DNA from: CAKZLS01 sp963786305
GTDB taxonomy: Bacteria; Pseudomonadota; Alphaproteobacteria; Rhodospirillales; Defluviicoccaceae
Length of the DNA: 64,000 nt
Assembly (NCBI GenBank): GCA_963786305.1
Contig: CAWAYL010000017.1
Location: 62,001 to 126,000, forward strand
Reading direction: 5' to 3'
Position numbers and translations under genes: made by a program
Notes under the pieces: generated by a model
The model's database searches: none
The model's input: the letters and a program-made list of their open reading frames with translations, nothing else
What the model was told of the DNA's origin: nothing
Part shown: positions 17,799-26,015 of the stretch, piece by piece
Position numbering within the stretch: the first letter of the stretch is position 1
Layout: each line of letters begins with the position of its first letter

Positions 17799-18456
17799 GG
17801 CGTTGACCCTTCATCCGCCCACGATCACGGCGACGCGGCCTCGACCGGTCGGCGGGCCGGCTTTTGCCGCTGGTTCTTACTGACGCAACGATTGTCCGGA
17901 TCCTCCGCATTGCAAAATCCCGTCCCAGTCCCGTCGGGATGACATAGTCCGCCCGGCGTCTTTTTTCGCCATCGGACATCTGGAGGCGACGAATGGCCTC
18001 GATCCGTTCACGGGTCATTTCCGGCCGCTTGAGCAGTCTCTCGGTTTGAACGAACAGAGGCGCCGATACGACCGCCACAGCATCGCACATCTCGTCGCCG
18101 CCCGTTTCGAACAGCAGCGGGACATCGAGAACAACAAGCGTATCGCCCCGCCGGGATGCCGTGTCCAGAAAAGATTGTTGATCGAGCCTGACAAGGGGGT
18201 GAAGAATGCTTTCCAGGCGCCTGAGCGCCGCATTGTCCGCGAAAACGCGTTTTGCGACAGTTTCATGATCGATGGCGCCATGGCGAGCCGCTCCGGGGAA
18301 CGCCGCTTCCACCGCCGCCACCGCCAGACCCCCTCGCCCCAGCAGACGATGCACGGCTTCATCGGCATCGTGAACCGGCACGCCCAGCCTCCGAAACATA
18401 TCCGCGGCCGCGCTCTTTCCCATGGCTATACAGCCGGTGAGGCCAAGAATGACCAT
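17791..18456 (-). CDS. coaE: dephospho-CoA kinase CoaE
   Basis: 221 residues. It phosphorylates dephospho-CoA, the last step of coenzyme A synthesis. The P-loop GLTGCIAMGKSAAA (residues 5-18) is slightly unusual, with Cys-Ile-Ala where most have Ser-Ile-Gly. VPVHDADEAVHRLL and the lid-like KRPEMTRERIEAIRRLQM are family signatures. The last 25 residues are very basic and may be partly out of frame. Four bases from the aroE stop. Confidence 0.92.
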   Translation of the reverse strand: MVILGLTGCIAMGKSAAADMFRRLGVPVHDADEAVHRLLGRGGLAVAAVEAAFPGAARHGAIDHETVAKRVFADNAALRRLESILHPLVRLDQQSFLDTASRRGDTLVVLDVPLLFETGGDEMCDAVAVVSAPLFVQTERLLKRPEMTRERIEAIRRLQMSDGEKRRRADYVIPTGLGRDFAMRRIRTIVASVRTSGKSRPADRSRPRRRDRGRMKGQRHA

Positions 18457-18459
18457 CCT

Positions 18460-19305
18460 TCAACGACCCTCGAGGACGAATTGCCGAAGGTTCTCGGTGA
18501 CGTCGGGATCGACGCCGAACCACTCGAAAAAACCTGGCCGGGCCTGATGCAGGAGCATGCCGAGCCCGTCAATGATCGGGTTTCCGCGTTGCTCGGCATC
18601 TTGCAAAAGGGCCGTTTTAAGCGGCGTATAGACAATGTCCGTAACAACGGCCTCCTTGGCAAGGCCGCCGAGGTCGAGATCGAGCGGCGGCTGACCCGTC
18701 ATCCCCAGGGTCGTCGTGTTCACCAGCAAAGCCGCGTCCATCAAGGCCCGCGCTCGATCTTCCCAGGCGATCACTTCGATGGAACCTGCGAGATCCGTGG
18801 CCAGGGCGTTCGCCCGGTCGCGGTTACGGTTGCAGATCTTCAGGGTCGGAAAGTGTGCATCAAGAAGCGCGGCACACACGGCCCGAGCGGCACCTCCAGC
18901 GCCCAGGATCACCGCCGGTCCCGTCGTCCGGGACCCCGCACCCTGGACCGATTTCAGGTTTTCCGCGAACCCAAAGGCATCGGTATTGTCGCCGTGGAGC
19001 GATCCATCCGAGCGAACGACAACGGTATTGACGGCGCCGATCCGCCAAGCCTGGTCGGTTGCGGTATCGACGGTGGAGAGCGCTGCTTCCTTGTGGGGCA
19101 CGGTCACGTTCGCGCCCGCGAAGCCGAGTTTCGGCAACGCGTGCAGGGCTTCGACAAAGTTTTCCGGCTTGACCGGCAGCGGCACGTACGCTCCGTCCAC
19201 TCTGTAATGTTCCAGCCAGTACCCATGAAGCCGGGGCGACAGGGAGTATGCCACGGGCCATCCCATGACCCCCGCGATCTTGGTTGTGCCAGAGAGAATA
19301 CTCAT
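18460..19305 (-). CDS. aroE: shikimate dehydrogenase AroE
   Basis: 281 residues. It reduces 3-dehydroshikimate to shikimate with NADPH. The substrate site has SLSPRLHGYW, the catalytic Lys72 (NVTVPHKEAA) and Asp109 (GDNTDAFGF); the NADP site has GAGGAARAV. The ATG at 19305 gives MSILSGTTKIAGVMGWPVAYS, the normal start; a longer open frame upstream overlaps maf and is not used. It lies between coaE and maf on one strand. Confidence 0.96.
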   Translation of the reverse strand: MSILSGTTKIAGVMGWPVAYSLSPRLHGYWLEHYRVDGAYVPLPVKPENFVEALHALPKLGFAGANVTVPHKEAALSTVDTATDQAWRIGAVNTVVVRSDGSLHGDNTDAFGFAENLKSVQGAGSRTTGPAVILGAGGAARAVCAALLDAHFPTLKICNRNRDRANALATDLAGSIEVIAWEDRARALMDAALLVNTTTLGMTGQPPLDLDLGGLAKEAVVTDIVYTPLKTALLQDAEQRGNPIIDGLGMLLHQARPGFFEWFGVDPDVTENLRQFVLEGR

Positions 19306-19354
19306 TGTGTTCCGGCTCTTCGTGGGTCGCTCATTGATGCCGATCCGATCGGGG

Positions 19355-19960
19355 TCAAGTCTCGAGGAAACCATTTTGACGCAGAAAATCGAGGAGCGGT
19401 AGAAGCGGCATACCGAGAATGGTGAAACAATCTCCTTCGAGCCTGGAAAACAATTGGATTCCCATTCCCTCGATCCGATAGGCTCCGACCGACGCCAGAA
19501 TTTCGTCGCCGGCTTGGTCGATGTAGCGTCGCAGAAATACATCGCTGAAAGGTCTCATGGTCAATCGAGCGGTATCCACGAACCGCCATGGACATGCCTC
19601 ATCGCGCGCGACGACCACGGCGCTGACGAGAATATGGCTCCGATCGCGCAACTTTTGCAGCGTTTCGGTAGCCTGTTCTTGGTTGTTGGGTTTGTCGAAC
19701 CAATCGTTGTTGCATTCGAGGATCTGGTCCGCACCGATAACGATGCCGCCACGGCGGCGTCTGGCCACATCCATTGCTTTCGCCTCCGCCAGTGCCAAGG
19801 CTGTTTGCCCGCTGGTGGAACCGTTTAACCGCATTTGGGTCTTGATCGGGCTTTCATCCACGGTGGACGGCTCACAGACAAACGAGACGCCGGCATTCGC
19901 TAGCATGGCCGCACGGGCGATGCTCGCCGAAGCCAGCACGAGATCGCGTCGCCGGCTCAA
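19355..19960 (-). CDS. maf: Maf-family nucleotide pyrophosphatase
   Basis: 201 residues. Maf/YceF proteins hydrolyse non-canonical or modified nucleoside triphosphates. The N-terminal LVLASASIARAAML and the central VIGADQILEC (catalytic Asp) are family motifs. The start is a TTG at 19960, chosen because CAGGAAG lies about 8 bases upstream and no ATG fits. In many alphaproteobacteria a ppsR-type regulatory kinase gene sits between maf and the origin; it is absent here. Confidence 0.93.
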   Translation of the reverse strand: MSRRRDLVLASASIARAAMLANAGVSFVCEPSTVDESPIKTQMRLNGSTSGQTALALAEAKAMDVARRRRGGIVIGADQILECNNDWFDKPNNQEQATETLQKLRDRSHILVSAVVVARDEACPWRFVDTARLTMRPFSDVFLRRYIDQAGDEILASVGAYRIEGMGIQLFSRLEGDCFTILGMPLLPLLDFLRQNGFLET

Positions 19961-19980
19961 AGCGGCGGCTTCCTGGAGCG

Positions 19981-20442
19981 ACTAGTTACCCGCAAACTCG
20001 TTCTCCGCGCCGCGTGGATCGAGTGTGTACAAGCTGGTGACGAAAAGGGGACAAGTCGGACCCTCCGTGTCTGGTGCGCGATCGATCCGAGTTATCCGTT
20101 CAAACGTAAGCTAGATATACGCTGTGATTGGATTGACCCACCGTGTGCTTCCAACCGGGAAAACACGGTGGAAAATGACAATTTTCGTGATTGTCCCCAC
20201 TTGTCCTTCCCGGGGCAATTGCTTCCAAAGGCTCAACTTCATGGACTTTCGCAGCCATCCGCCCACAGCCCAAATGTTGTCCGCGCAAAGCCAGGGCATT
20301 TCGTGGGATAAGCTGTGGACCGCCAACAATCCCCAGATTTAGCCCTCCCAACAACTACAACAAAGATTAGATTCTAAGTTAGATATGATTTAGTGAGAAC
20401 GCATGAAAACCGGGAAAACTCTCCCGTCAGCCGGTAAAAAAC
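19981..20442. other. oriC: candidate chromosomal replication origin (maf-hemE intergenic region)
   Basis: No gene can be supported in these about 460 bases. In Caulobacter and many alphaproteobacteria the origin lies next to hemE. Here genes to the left run mostly leftward and genes to the right mostly rightward, and parAB with parS lies 10-14 kb away. DnaA-box-like sites with two or more mismatches are visible: TTGTACACA (minus strand, 20026-20034), TTATCCGTT (20092-20100), CTTATCCCA and GGTCCACAG (minus strand, around 20304-20320), TTTTCCACC (minus strand, near 20170). An AT-rich stretch at about 20350-20402 could be the unwinding element. No perfect TTATCCACA is present, so this is inference. 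Confidence 0.52.
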
Positions 20443-21480
20443 ATGATCGAAAAGCATTTCCTGCGGGTTTTCAGTGGCCATGCGTCCGAGAGGCCCCCTT
20501 TCTGGTTCATGCGCCAGGCTGGACGGTATTTGCCGGAATATCGGGAACTTCGGAAGCAAGCACGGGACTTTCTCTCATTCTGCTATACGCCCGATCTCAC
20601 TGTGGAGGCGACCCTGCAACCACTCCGCCGCTTCAAGCCTGATGCTGCCATCCTGTTCTCGGACATCCTGGTGATCCCGGATGCGCTCGGATGCGACGTG
20701 CGGTTCGTCGAGGGGGAAGGACCGCTGTTGGAGCCGTTGAGGTCCGAGACGGACATATCGATTTTGACACTGGACAATCTGGAAGAGCATCTGCGGCCGG
20801 TGTTCGAGACGGTTCGTCGGCTCGCCGGTGACATTCCGGCGGAAACCGCCTTGATCGGCTTCGCGGGATCGCCGTGGACCGTTGCCATTTACATGATCGA
20901 AGGACGCGGCGGTACGGCCTGCGAAACCGCGCGCCAATGGGCATACCGGGACCCGGATAGTTTTGGGAGGTTAATCGGTATTCTCGTGGACGCGACGGTG
21001 CTTTATTTGCGCCGCCAGATCGAAAATGGGGCCGAAGCCGTGCAACTGTTCGACAGTTGGGCCGGCATTCTGGCGGAAACCCAGTTTCGCTCATGGGTCA
21101 TCGCACCGACCAAAGAGATCGTGCGCAGGCTGAAGGGCCATTTTCCGGACGTTCCGGTGATTGGATTTCCGCGGGCGTGCGGCGTTCAATGTGAAGAGTA
21201 CGTCATCGAAACCGGGGTCGACGGCGTGGGTATCGATCCGGGCATTCCCTTGTGGTGGGCGCGTAGGAAATTGCAGGATCGATGCGTCGTTCAAGGGAAT
21301 CTCGACAACCAGCTCCTCGTTGTCGGCGAGGACGCGCTCGAAACGGAAACCACGCGCATTCTGGATGGTTTGGGCGGCGGCCCCTTTGTGTTCAATCTGG
21401 GGCACGGCGTTCTTCCGCACACACCGGTGGAAAATGTCGCCCGCGTGGCGGAAATGGTGCGTGAGTGGCGAGTTCGCTGA
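20443..21480 (+). CDS. hemE: uroporphyrinogen decarboxylase HemE
   Basis: 345 residues. It decarboxylates uroporphyrinogen III to coproporphyrinogen III. FWFMRQAGRYLPEYRE carries the substrate-binding arginines (Arg24, Arg28), Asp74 in FSDILVIPDALG is the catalytic aspartate, and GFAGSPWTVAIYMIEG and NLGHGVLPHTPVENV are further signatures. The ATG at 20443 gives the standard N-terminus. It is the first gene rightward of the candidate origin and its end overlaps hemH by 16 bases. Confidence 0.97.
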   Translation: MIEKHFLRVFSGHASERPPFWFMRQAGRYLPEYRELRKQARDFLSFCYTPDLTVEATLQPLRRFKPDAAILFSDILVIPDALGCDVRFVEGEGPLLEPLRSETDISILTLDNLEEHLRPVFETVRRLAGDIPAETALIGFAGSPWTVAIYMIEGRGGTACETARQWAYRDPDSFGRLIGILVDATVLYLRRQIENGAEAVQLFDSWAGILAETQFRSWVIAPTKEIVRRLKGHFPDVPVIGFPRACGVQCEEYVIETGVDGVGIDPGIPLWWARRKLQDRCVVQGNLDNQLLVVGEDALETETTRILDGLGGGPFVFNLGHGVLPHTPVENVARVAEMVREWRVR

Positions 21481-22550
21481 ACCATCGCCCCGAACGGCTG
21501 GCTGTCGTGCTGTTCAACCTGGGCGGTCCGGACTGCCTGGCGGCGGTAGAGCCTTTCCTGTTCAACCTATTCAATGATCGGGCCATCATCGGTGCGCCTC
21601 AACCCCTTCGCTACGGCCTGGCCAAACTGATTTCCCGGCGGCGCGCACCGGTCGCCCGACAGATCTATGCCGAGATTGGCGGTCGATCGCCATTGCTCGA
21701 AGAAACGATGCAACAAAGCGATGCACTCGAGGCAAAATTGCGCGCGATGGGAGCGTCACAAGCGCGAGCGTTCGTATCCATGCGCTATTGGCACCCTTTC
21801 AGCGCGGAAACGGCGGCGGCGGTCCGCCAGTTCGGGCCGGATCGGATTGTCCTTCTGCCTCTGTATCCGCAGTTTTCAACGACGACGACAGGGTCGTCTC
21901 TGAAAGATTGGCACCGAGCGGCGGCGCGGCAGGGGCTGACGGTTCCGTGCCACGCGGTTTGCTGTTATCCGCGGGAACCGGGATGGATCGCGGCACAAGT
22001 CAGGTTGATAAGGGATGCACTGGAAACGGCGCGGCAAACGGGCACGCCGCGGATCCTCTTTTCAGCCCACGGCCTTCCGAAAAAAGTGATCGCGCGCGGT
22101 GATCCATACCAGCGGCAAGTGGAAATGTCGGTTGACGCCGTCGTTCGGGAATTGAGCAAAATGCCGGGTCCGGTGGACCATGCGATCTGCTATCAAAGCC
22201 GTGTTGGACCGCTTGAATGGATTGGTCCGGCGACGGAGGAGGAACTGGCCCGGGCGGCCAGCGATGGCGTGCCCGTGGTCGTGGTTCCGATCGCTTTCGT
22301 TTCGGAACATTCAGAGACGCTCGTGGAGCTCGATGTGGAGTATCGCGAGAAGGCCGAGGAGCTCGGCGTGCCCGGGTATTTCCGTGTCGCGACCGTGGGG
22401 ATCGCGGACGAATTTATCGAAGGCCTGGCGGCAACGGTCGTAGACGCAGTGTCGCGGGAACGGACGCCGGGGCCGGCGAACGGCGAGCGCATCTGTCCTT
22501 CGGAATGTTGCCGGTGTATGTGTGCGGGCTTGGTTGACGTGAACCATTGA
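21465..22550 (+). CDS. hemH: ferrochelatase HemH
   Basis: 361 residues from a GTG at 21465 inside the end of hemE. It inserts ferrous iron into protoporphyrin IX. VVLFNLGGPD, PLYPQFSTTTTGSSLKDW, the metal-site histidine in ILFSAHGLPKK and the glutamate in FVSEHSETLVELD are present. The C-terminal tail has five cysteines in ten residues (CPSECCRCMC), suggesting the 2Fe-2S cluster seen in some ferrochelatases, although the internal Cys used by the human enzyme is Thr here. The hemE-hemH-hemJ order links three late haem enzymes. Confidence 0.95.
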   Translation: MASSLNHRPERLAVVLFNLGGPDCLAAVEPFLFNLFNDRAIIGAPQPLRYGLAKLISRRRAPVARQIYAEIGGRSPLLEETMQQSDALEAKLRAMGASQARAFVSMRYWHPFSAETAAAVRQFGPDRIVLLPLYPQFSTTTTGSSLKDWHRAAARQGLTVPCHAVCCYPREPGWIAAQVRLIRDALETARQTGTPRILFSAHGLPKKVIARGDPYQRQVEMSVDAVVRELSKMPGPVDHAICYQSRVGPLEWIGPATEEELARAASDGVPVVVVPIAFVSEHSETLVELDVEYREKAEELGVPGYFRVATVGIADEFIEGLAATVVDAVSRERTPGPANGERICPSECCRCMCAGLVDVNH

Positions 22551-22564
22551 TTGTTGGAGTTGTC

Positions 22565-22999
22565 GTGGACGGATACATGTGGGCGAAAGCCCTTCATTTG
22601 ATCAGCATCATCGCCTGGATGGCGGGGCTTCTCTATCTGCCCCGATTGTTCGTTTATCATACGCAGCAACCTGTCGGATCGGCGGCGTCCGAGACCTTCA
22701 AGATCATGGAACGACGATTGCTGAGGGCGATCATGAACCCGGCCATGCTGGCCACTCTCGTCACCGGTGGATTTTTAATCTGGTACTTGGGTGAAGCGGT
22801 CTGGAGCATGGGATGGTTTCACGCGAAAATCACCTGTCTCATCGGGCTATTCGTGGCGCATGGCTTTATGGGCCGGTGGAGAAAGGCGTTCGCGGAGGAC
22901 AGAAACCGGCACTCGGAACTTTTCTTCCGCATCAATAACGAAGTCCCCACCGTTCTGATGATCGCGATCGTGATTTTGGCTGTAATTAAGCCCTTTTGA
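22565..22999 (+). CDS. hemJ: protoporphyrinogen IX oxidase HemJ
   Basis: 144 residues with four transmembrane helices. HemJ oxidises protoporphyrinogen IX to protoporphyrin IX in the inner membrane and is the common form in alphaproteobacteria lacking HemG/HemY. The conserved ALHLISIIAWMAGLLYLPRLFVYH carries the key histidine; the end NNEVPTVLMIAIVILAVIKPF is typical. I chose GTG at 22565 because GGAG lies 6 bases upstream; a TTG at 22547 overlapping hemH is the alternative. Confidence 0.94.
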   Translation: MDGYMWAKALHLISIIAWMAGLLYLPRLFVYHTQQPVGSAASETFKIMERRLLRAIMNPAMLATLVTGGFLIWYLGEAVWSMGWFHAKITCLIGLFVAHGFMGRWRKAFAEDRNRHSELFFRINNEVPTVLMIAIVILAVIKPF

Positions 23000-23238
23000 C
23001 CGATTTGGTGAGAAGCGATTCTTTGTTTGACAGCGTGTGACCAAATGGTCCATGGTACTATTCTTAAGGTATTCACACCTGTCGTTTAGCTACTTTCCTC
23101 ACCGTTTCTTCAACGCGGACCCTTGCCAAGCGGTCCGATCCTATATGACGTCGGACACGGGACAAGATCCGCCATGAAAGTATCGTGGCGGTCAAAGAAG
23201 TCATCGTTGAACAGCGCCCTCGGAGCTCCTAATCGATT

Positions 23239-24495
23239 ATGAACCTGAAAGAACTCAAAGCTAAACCTCCGGCTGAACTCCTGAGCTATGCCGAGGAATT
23301 GGACATCGAGAATGCAAGCTCTTTACGCAAACAAGAGATGATGTTTGCGATATTGAAGCGGCTGGCAGAAAATGGAACTGCGATATTCGGAGACGGCGTA
23401 CTTGAAGTATTGCAAGACGGATTTGGATTTTTAAGATCTCCGGAAGCGAATTATTTACCTGGTCCCGACGATATTTACGTTTCTCCGAGCCAGGTTCGAA
23501 GATTTAGTTTGAGAACAGGGGATACAGTCGAGGGAGAAATTCGCTCCCCGAAAGACGGCGAGAGATATTTCGCCTTGCTGAGGGTCAACCAGATCAATTT
23601 CGGCGAGCCGACCGAGGTCCGCCATCGGATCAATTTTGATAACCTCACACCGCTGTATCCGGACGAAAGAACGGTGATGGAGATCCAGGATCCGGCGAAC
23701 AAGGATATCACCTGCCGCGTTATCGATTTGATCACGCCGATTGGCAAGGGGCAGCGCGCACTGATCGTGGCTCCGCCGCGGACGGGCAAGACGGTGATGT
23801 TGCAGAACATGGCGCACTCCATCGCCGCCAATCACCCGGAGTGTTATCTGATTGTCCTGTTGATTGACGAACGGCCCGAAGAAGTTACGGACATGGCGCG
23901 GTCGGTCAAGGGCGAGGTCGTCAGCTCGACCTTCGACGAACCGGCGTCGCGCCATGTTCAGGTGACGGAAATGGTGCTGGAGAAGGCGAAGCGTCTGGTA
24001 GAGCACAAACGCGATGTCGTGATCCTGCTGGATTCCATCACACGCCTCGCCCGAGCTTACAACACCGTGGTTCCGTCGTCCGGCAAGGTTCTGACCGGTG
24101 GCGTCGACGCCAACGCATTGCAAAGGCCGAAGCGGTTTTTCGGGGCGGCCCGCAACATCGAGGAAGGCGGCTCGTTGACGATCATATCCACGGCGCTGAT
24201 CGATACCGGGTCGCGCATGGATGAAGTGATTTTCGAAGAGTTCAAGGGAACGGGCAACTCGGAAATCATCCTTGACCGGAAACTGGCGGACAAGCGGACG
24301 TGGCCCAGCATCGATATCACCAAGTCGGGCACCCGCAAGGAAGAGCTTCTCGTCGACAAGGGAACGCTGTCGAAGATGTGGGTGCTGCGGCGTGTGCTGA
24401 TGCCCATGGGCGTCACGGATGCCATGGAATTTCTGCTGGAAAAGCTGAAGCATTCGAAAAACAACGCCGACTTCTTCGACGCCATGAACAGCTAA
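23239..24495 (+). CDS. rho: transcription termination factor Rho
   Basis: 418 residues. The hexameric RNA helicase ends transcription at Rho-dependent sites. The N-terminal helix bundle is MNLKELKAKPPAELL, the RNA-binding cold-shock fold has DGFGFLRSPEANYLPGPDDIYVS, and the ATPase has P-loop APPRTGKT (178-185), Walker B VVILLDSITRLARAY and the Q-loop LTGGVDANALQ. It is preceded by a 239-base untranslated stretch (23000-23238) in which I see no gene; it may hold the promoter and an autoregulatory leader. The rho position close to hemE and mnmE is conserved. Confidence 0.97.
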   Translation: MNLKELKAKPPAELLSYAEELDIENASSLRKQEMMFAILKRLAENGTAIFGDGVLEVLQDGFGFLRSPEANYLPGPDDIYVSPSQVRRFSLRTGDTVEGEIRSPKDGERYFALLRVNQINFGEPTEVRHRINFDNLTPLYPDERTVMEIQDPANKDITCRVIDLITPIGKGQRALIVAPPRTGKTVMLQNMAHSIAANHPECYLIVLLIDERPEEVTDMARSVKGEVVSSTFDEPASRHVQVTEMVLEKAKRLVEHKRDVVILLDSITRLARAYNTVVPSSGKVLTGGVDANALQRPKRFFGAARNIEEGGSLTIISTALIDTGSRMDEVIFEEFKGTGNSEIILDRKLADKRTWPSIDITKSGTRKEELLVDKGTLSKMWVLRRVLMPMGVTDAMEFLLEKLKHSKNNADFFDAMNS

Positions 24496-24517
24496 ACGTT
24501 GCTTTTAGGCCGGCGGG

Positions 24518-25496
24518 TCATGGGATCAGAATGGTGGACCCCGTTGTCTTCCGGGCTTCGAGATCGGTGTGTGCCTGTGCGGCGTCCTTGAGCGGGTACG
24601 TTTGGTTGACCGAAATTTTGACGTCGCCGTTCTCGACAACGTGAAAAAGTTCGCGAGCGGCGGCCTGAAGGTCCTCGGATTTGGCGGTGTAGGTCATGAG
24701 GGTCGGGCGGGTGAAAAACAGAGACCCCTTGGCCGACAGAATGGCCGGTTCGAACGGGGGGAACGGGCCCCGAGGCGTTGCCAAAGCTCACCATCATGCC
24801 GAGCGGCCTGAGACAATCGAGCGAGGCTTCGAACGTGTCCTTGCCGATGGAATCGTAAACCACCGGGACACCGTCGCCGCCGGTAATGTCGCGAACCCGA
24901 TCGGTAACGCTCTCGCGCCTGTACAAGATTGGGAAATCACAGCCGTTGTCGCTGGCAAGAGCCGCCTTTTCTTCGCTGCCGACCGTACCGATGACGGTCG
25001 CGCCGAGGGATTTGGCCCATTGGCAGACGATAAGCCCGACACCACCCGCCGCCGCGTGAATGAGGATGGTGTCGCCGGGACGCACGGGGTAGGTGCGGCG
25101 GAGGAGATAGTGCGCGGTCATTCCCTGAAGCATCATCGCCGCCGCTTGCTGGTCGGTGATGGAATCCGGAACAGCGACGAGACGATCGGCCGGCATCAGA
25201 CGCGCCTCGGCATAAGCGCCGGGTGGAGGGCTGGCGTAGGCGACCCGCTGTCCGAGATTGAGATTGGCAACGCCGTCACCCAAGGCTTCGACGATGCCGG
25301 CCCCTTCCATGCCGATGACCGCGGGAAGCGACGCCAAGGGATACAGGCCGGAGCGATGATAGACGTCGATGAAGTTCAAACCGATCGCTGAGTGCCGAAC
25401 GCGGACCTCTCCATAGCCAGGATCACCGACGTCGACAGGACCCCAGCGCATCACTTCGGGGCCCCCGGTTTCATGGATAAGAATGGCGTTGGTCAT
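24518..25496 (-). pseudogene. NADPH:quinone oxidoreductase (zinc-independent MDR), frameshifted
   Basis: A quinone reductase of the medium-chain dehydrogenase superfamily. The first frame has MTNAILIHETGGPEVMRW, the substrate domain and the nucleotide-binding ILIHAAAGGVGLIVCQWAK. Near 24762 a run of six C (minus strand) where five keep the frame shifts the end; the other frame supplies PAILSAKGSLFFTRPTLM and the terminal KTTGSTILIP. One homopolymer indel explains the break. Converges on rho, with 22 bases between the stops. Confidence 0.88.
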
Positions 25497-25518
25497 TGTT
25501 CCTCCGATGTTTTGCGGC

Positions 25519-25998
25519 TTAGCCGTCTTCTGGAAAAGCCAAGTTGGAAAAATCCGCGGCGTTTTCCAAGGAGAGCAAGGCGTTCTTGGTTTCAACGCCG
25601 TCGCCGCCCGAGTAACCGACGAGGGCGCGACCGGCGCCGACGACGCGATGGCAGGGAATAACGATGGGCAGCGGATTGCGGCCGCAGGCGGTGCCGACGG
25701 CGCGCGGGCTGGTGTTCAGGGCGGCGGCGACCGCGGCATAGGTCTGAATGGCGCCATAGGGGATGGATCGCAAGTGCCGCCATACTGTTTGCTGAAAGGG
25801 TGTACCCACGGGACGCAGGGCAAGGTCGAAAGAACGAGAAACGCCCTCGAAATAGGCGTCGAGCTGGTCGCGCGCCTTTTCCAGAAGGACGCTCGAAGAG
25901 GCGCCGGATGCCCGGCCCCATTCAATGGCGACGAGGGCGTTCTCTACTTCAAAAAGAGTGAGTTCGCCGACGGGGCTCGCGAGGGATAGGTGAGGCAC
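25519..25998 (-). CDS. ogt: methylated-DNA--protein-cysteine methyltransferase
   Basis: 159 residues from a GTG at 25998. It repairs O6-alkylguanine by moving the alkyl group to its own cysteine in a single-use reaction. The active site is IPCHRVV with Cys116; the helix-turn-helix FQQTVWRHLRSIPYGAIQTYAAVA and the arginine finger stretch SPRAVGTACGRNPLPIV are present. The open frame extends upstream but that part encodes the end of the yyaL-like gene in a shifted frame. It lies between the quinone reductase and yyaL on the same strand. Confidence 0.93.
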   Translation of the reverse strand: MPHLSLASPVGELTLFEVENALVAIEWGRASGASSSVLLEKARDQLDAYFEGVSRSFDLALRPVGTPFQQTVWRHLRSIPYGAIQTYAAVAAALNTSPRAVGTACGRNPLPIVIPCHRVVGAGRALVGYSGGDGVETKNALLSLENAADFSNLAFPEDG

Positions 25999-26015
25999 GA
26001 CGGACCCTAGGCGCC

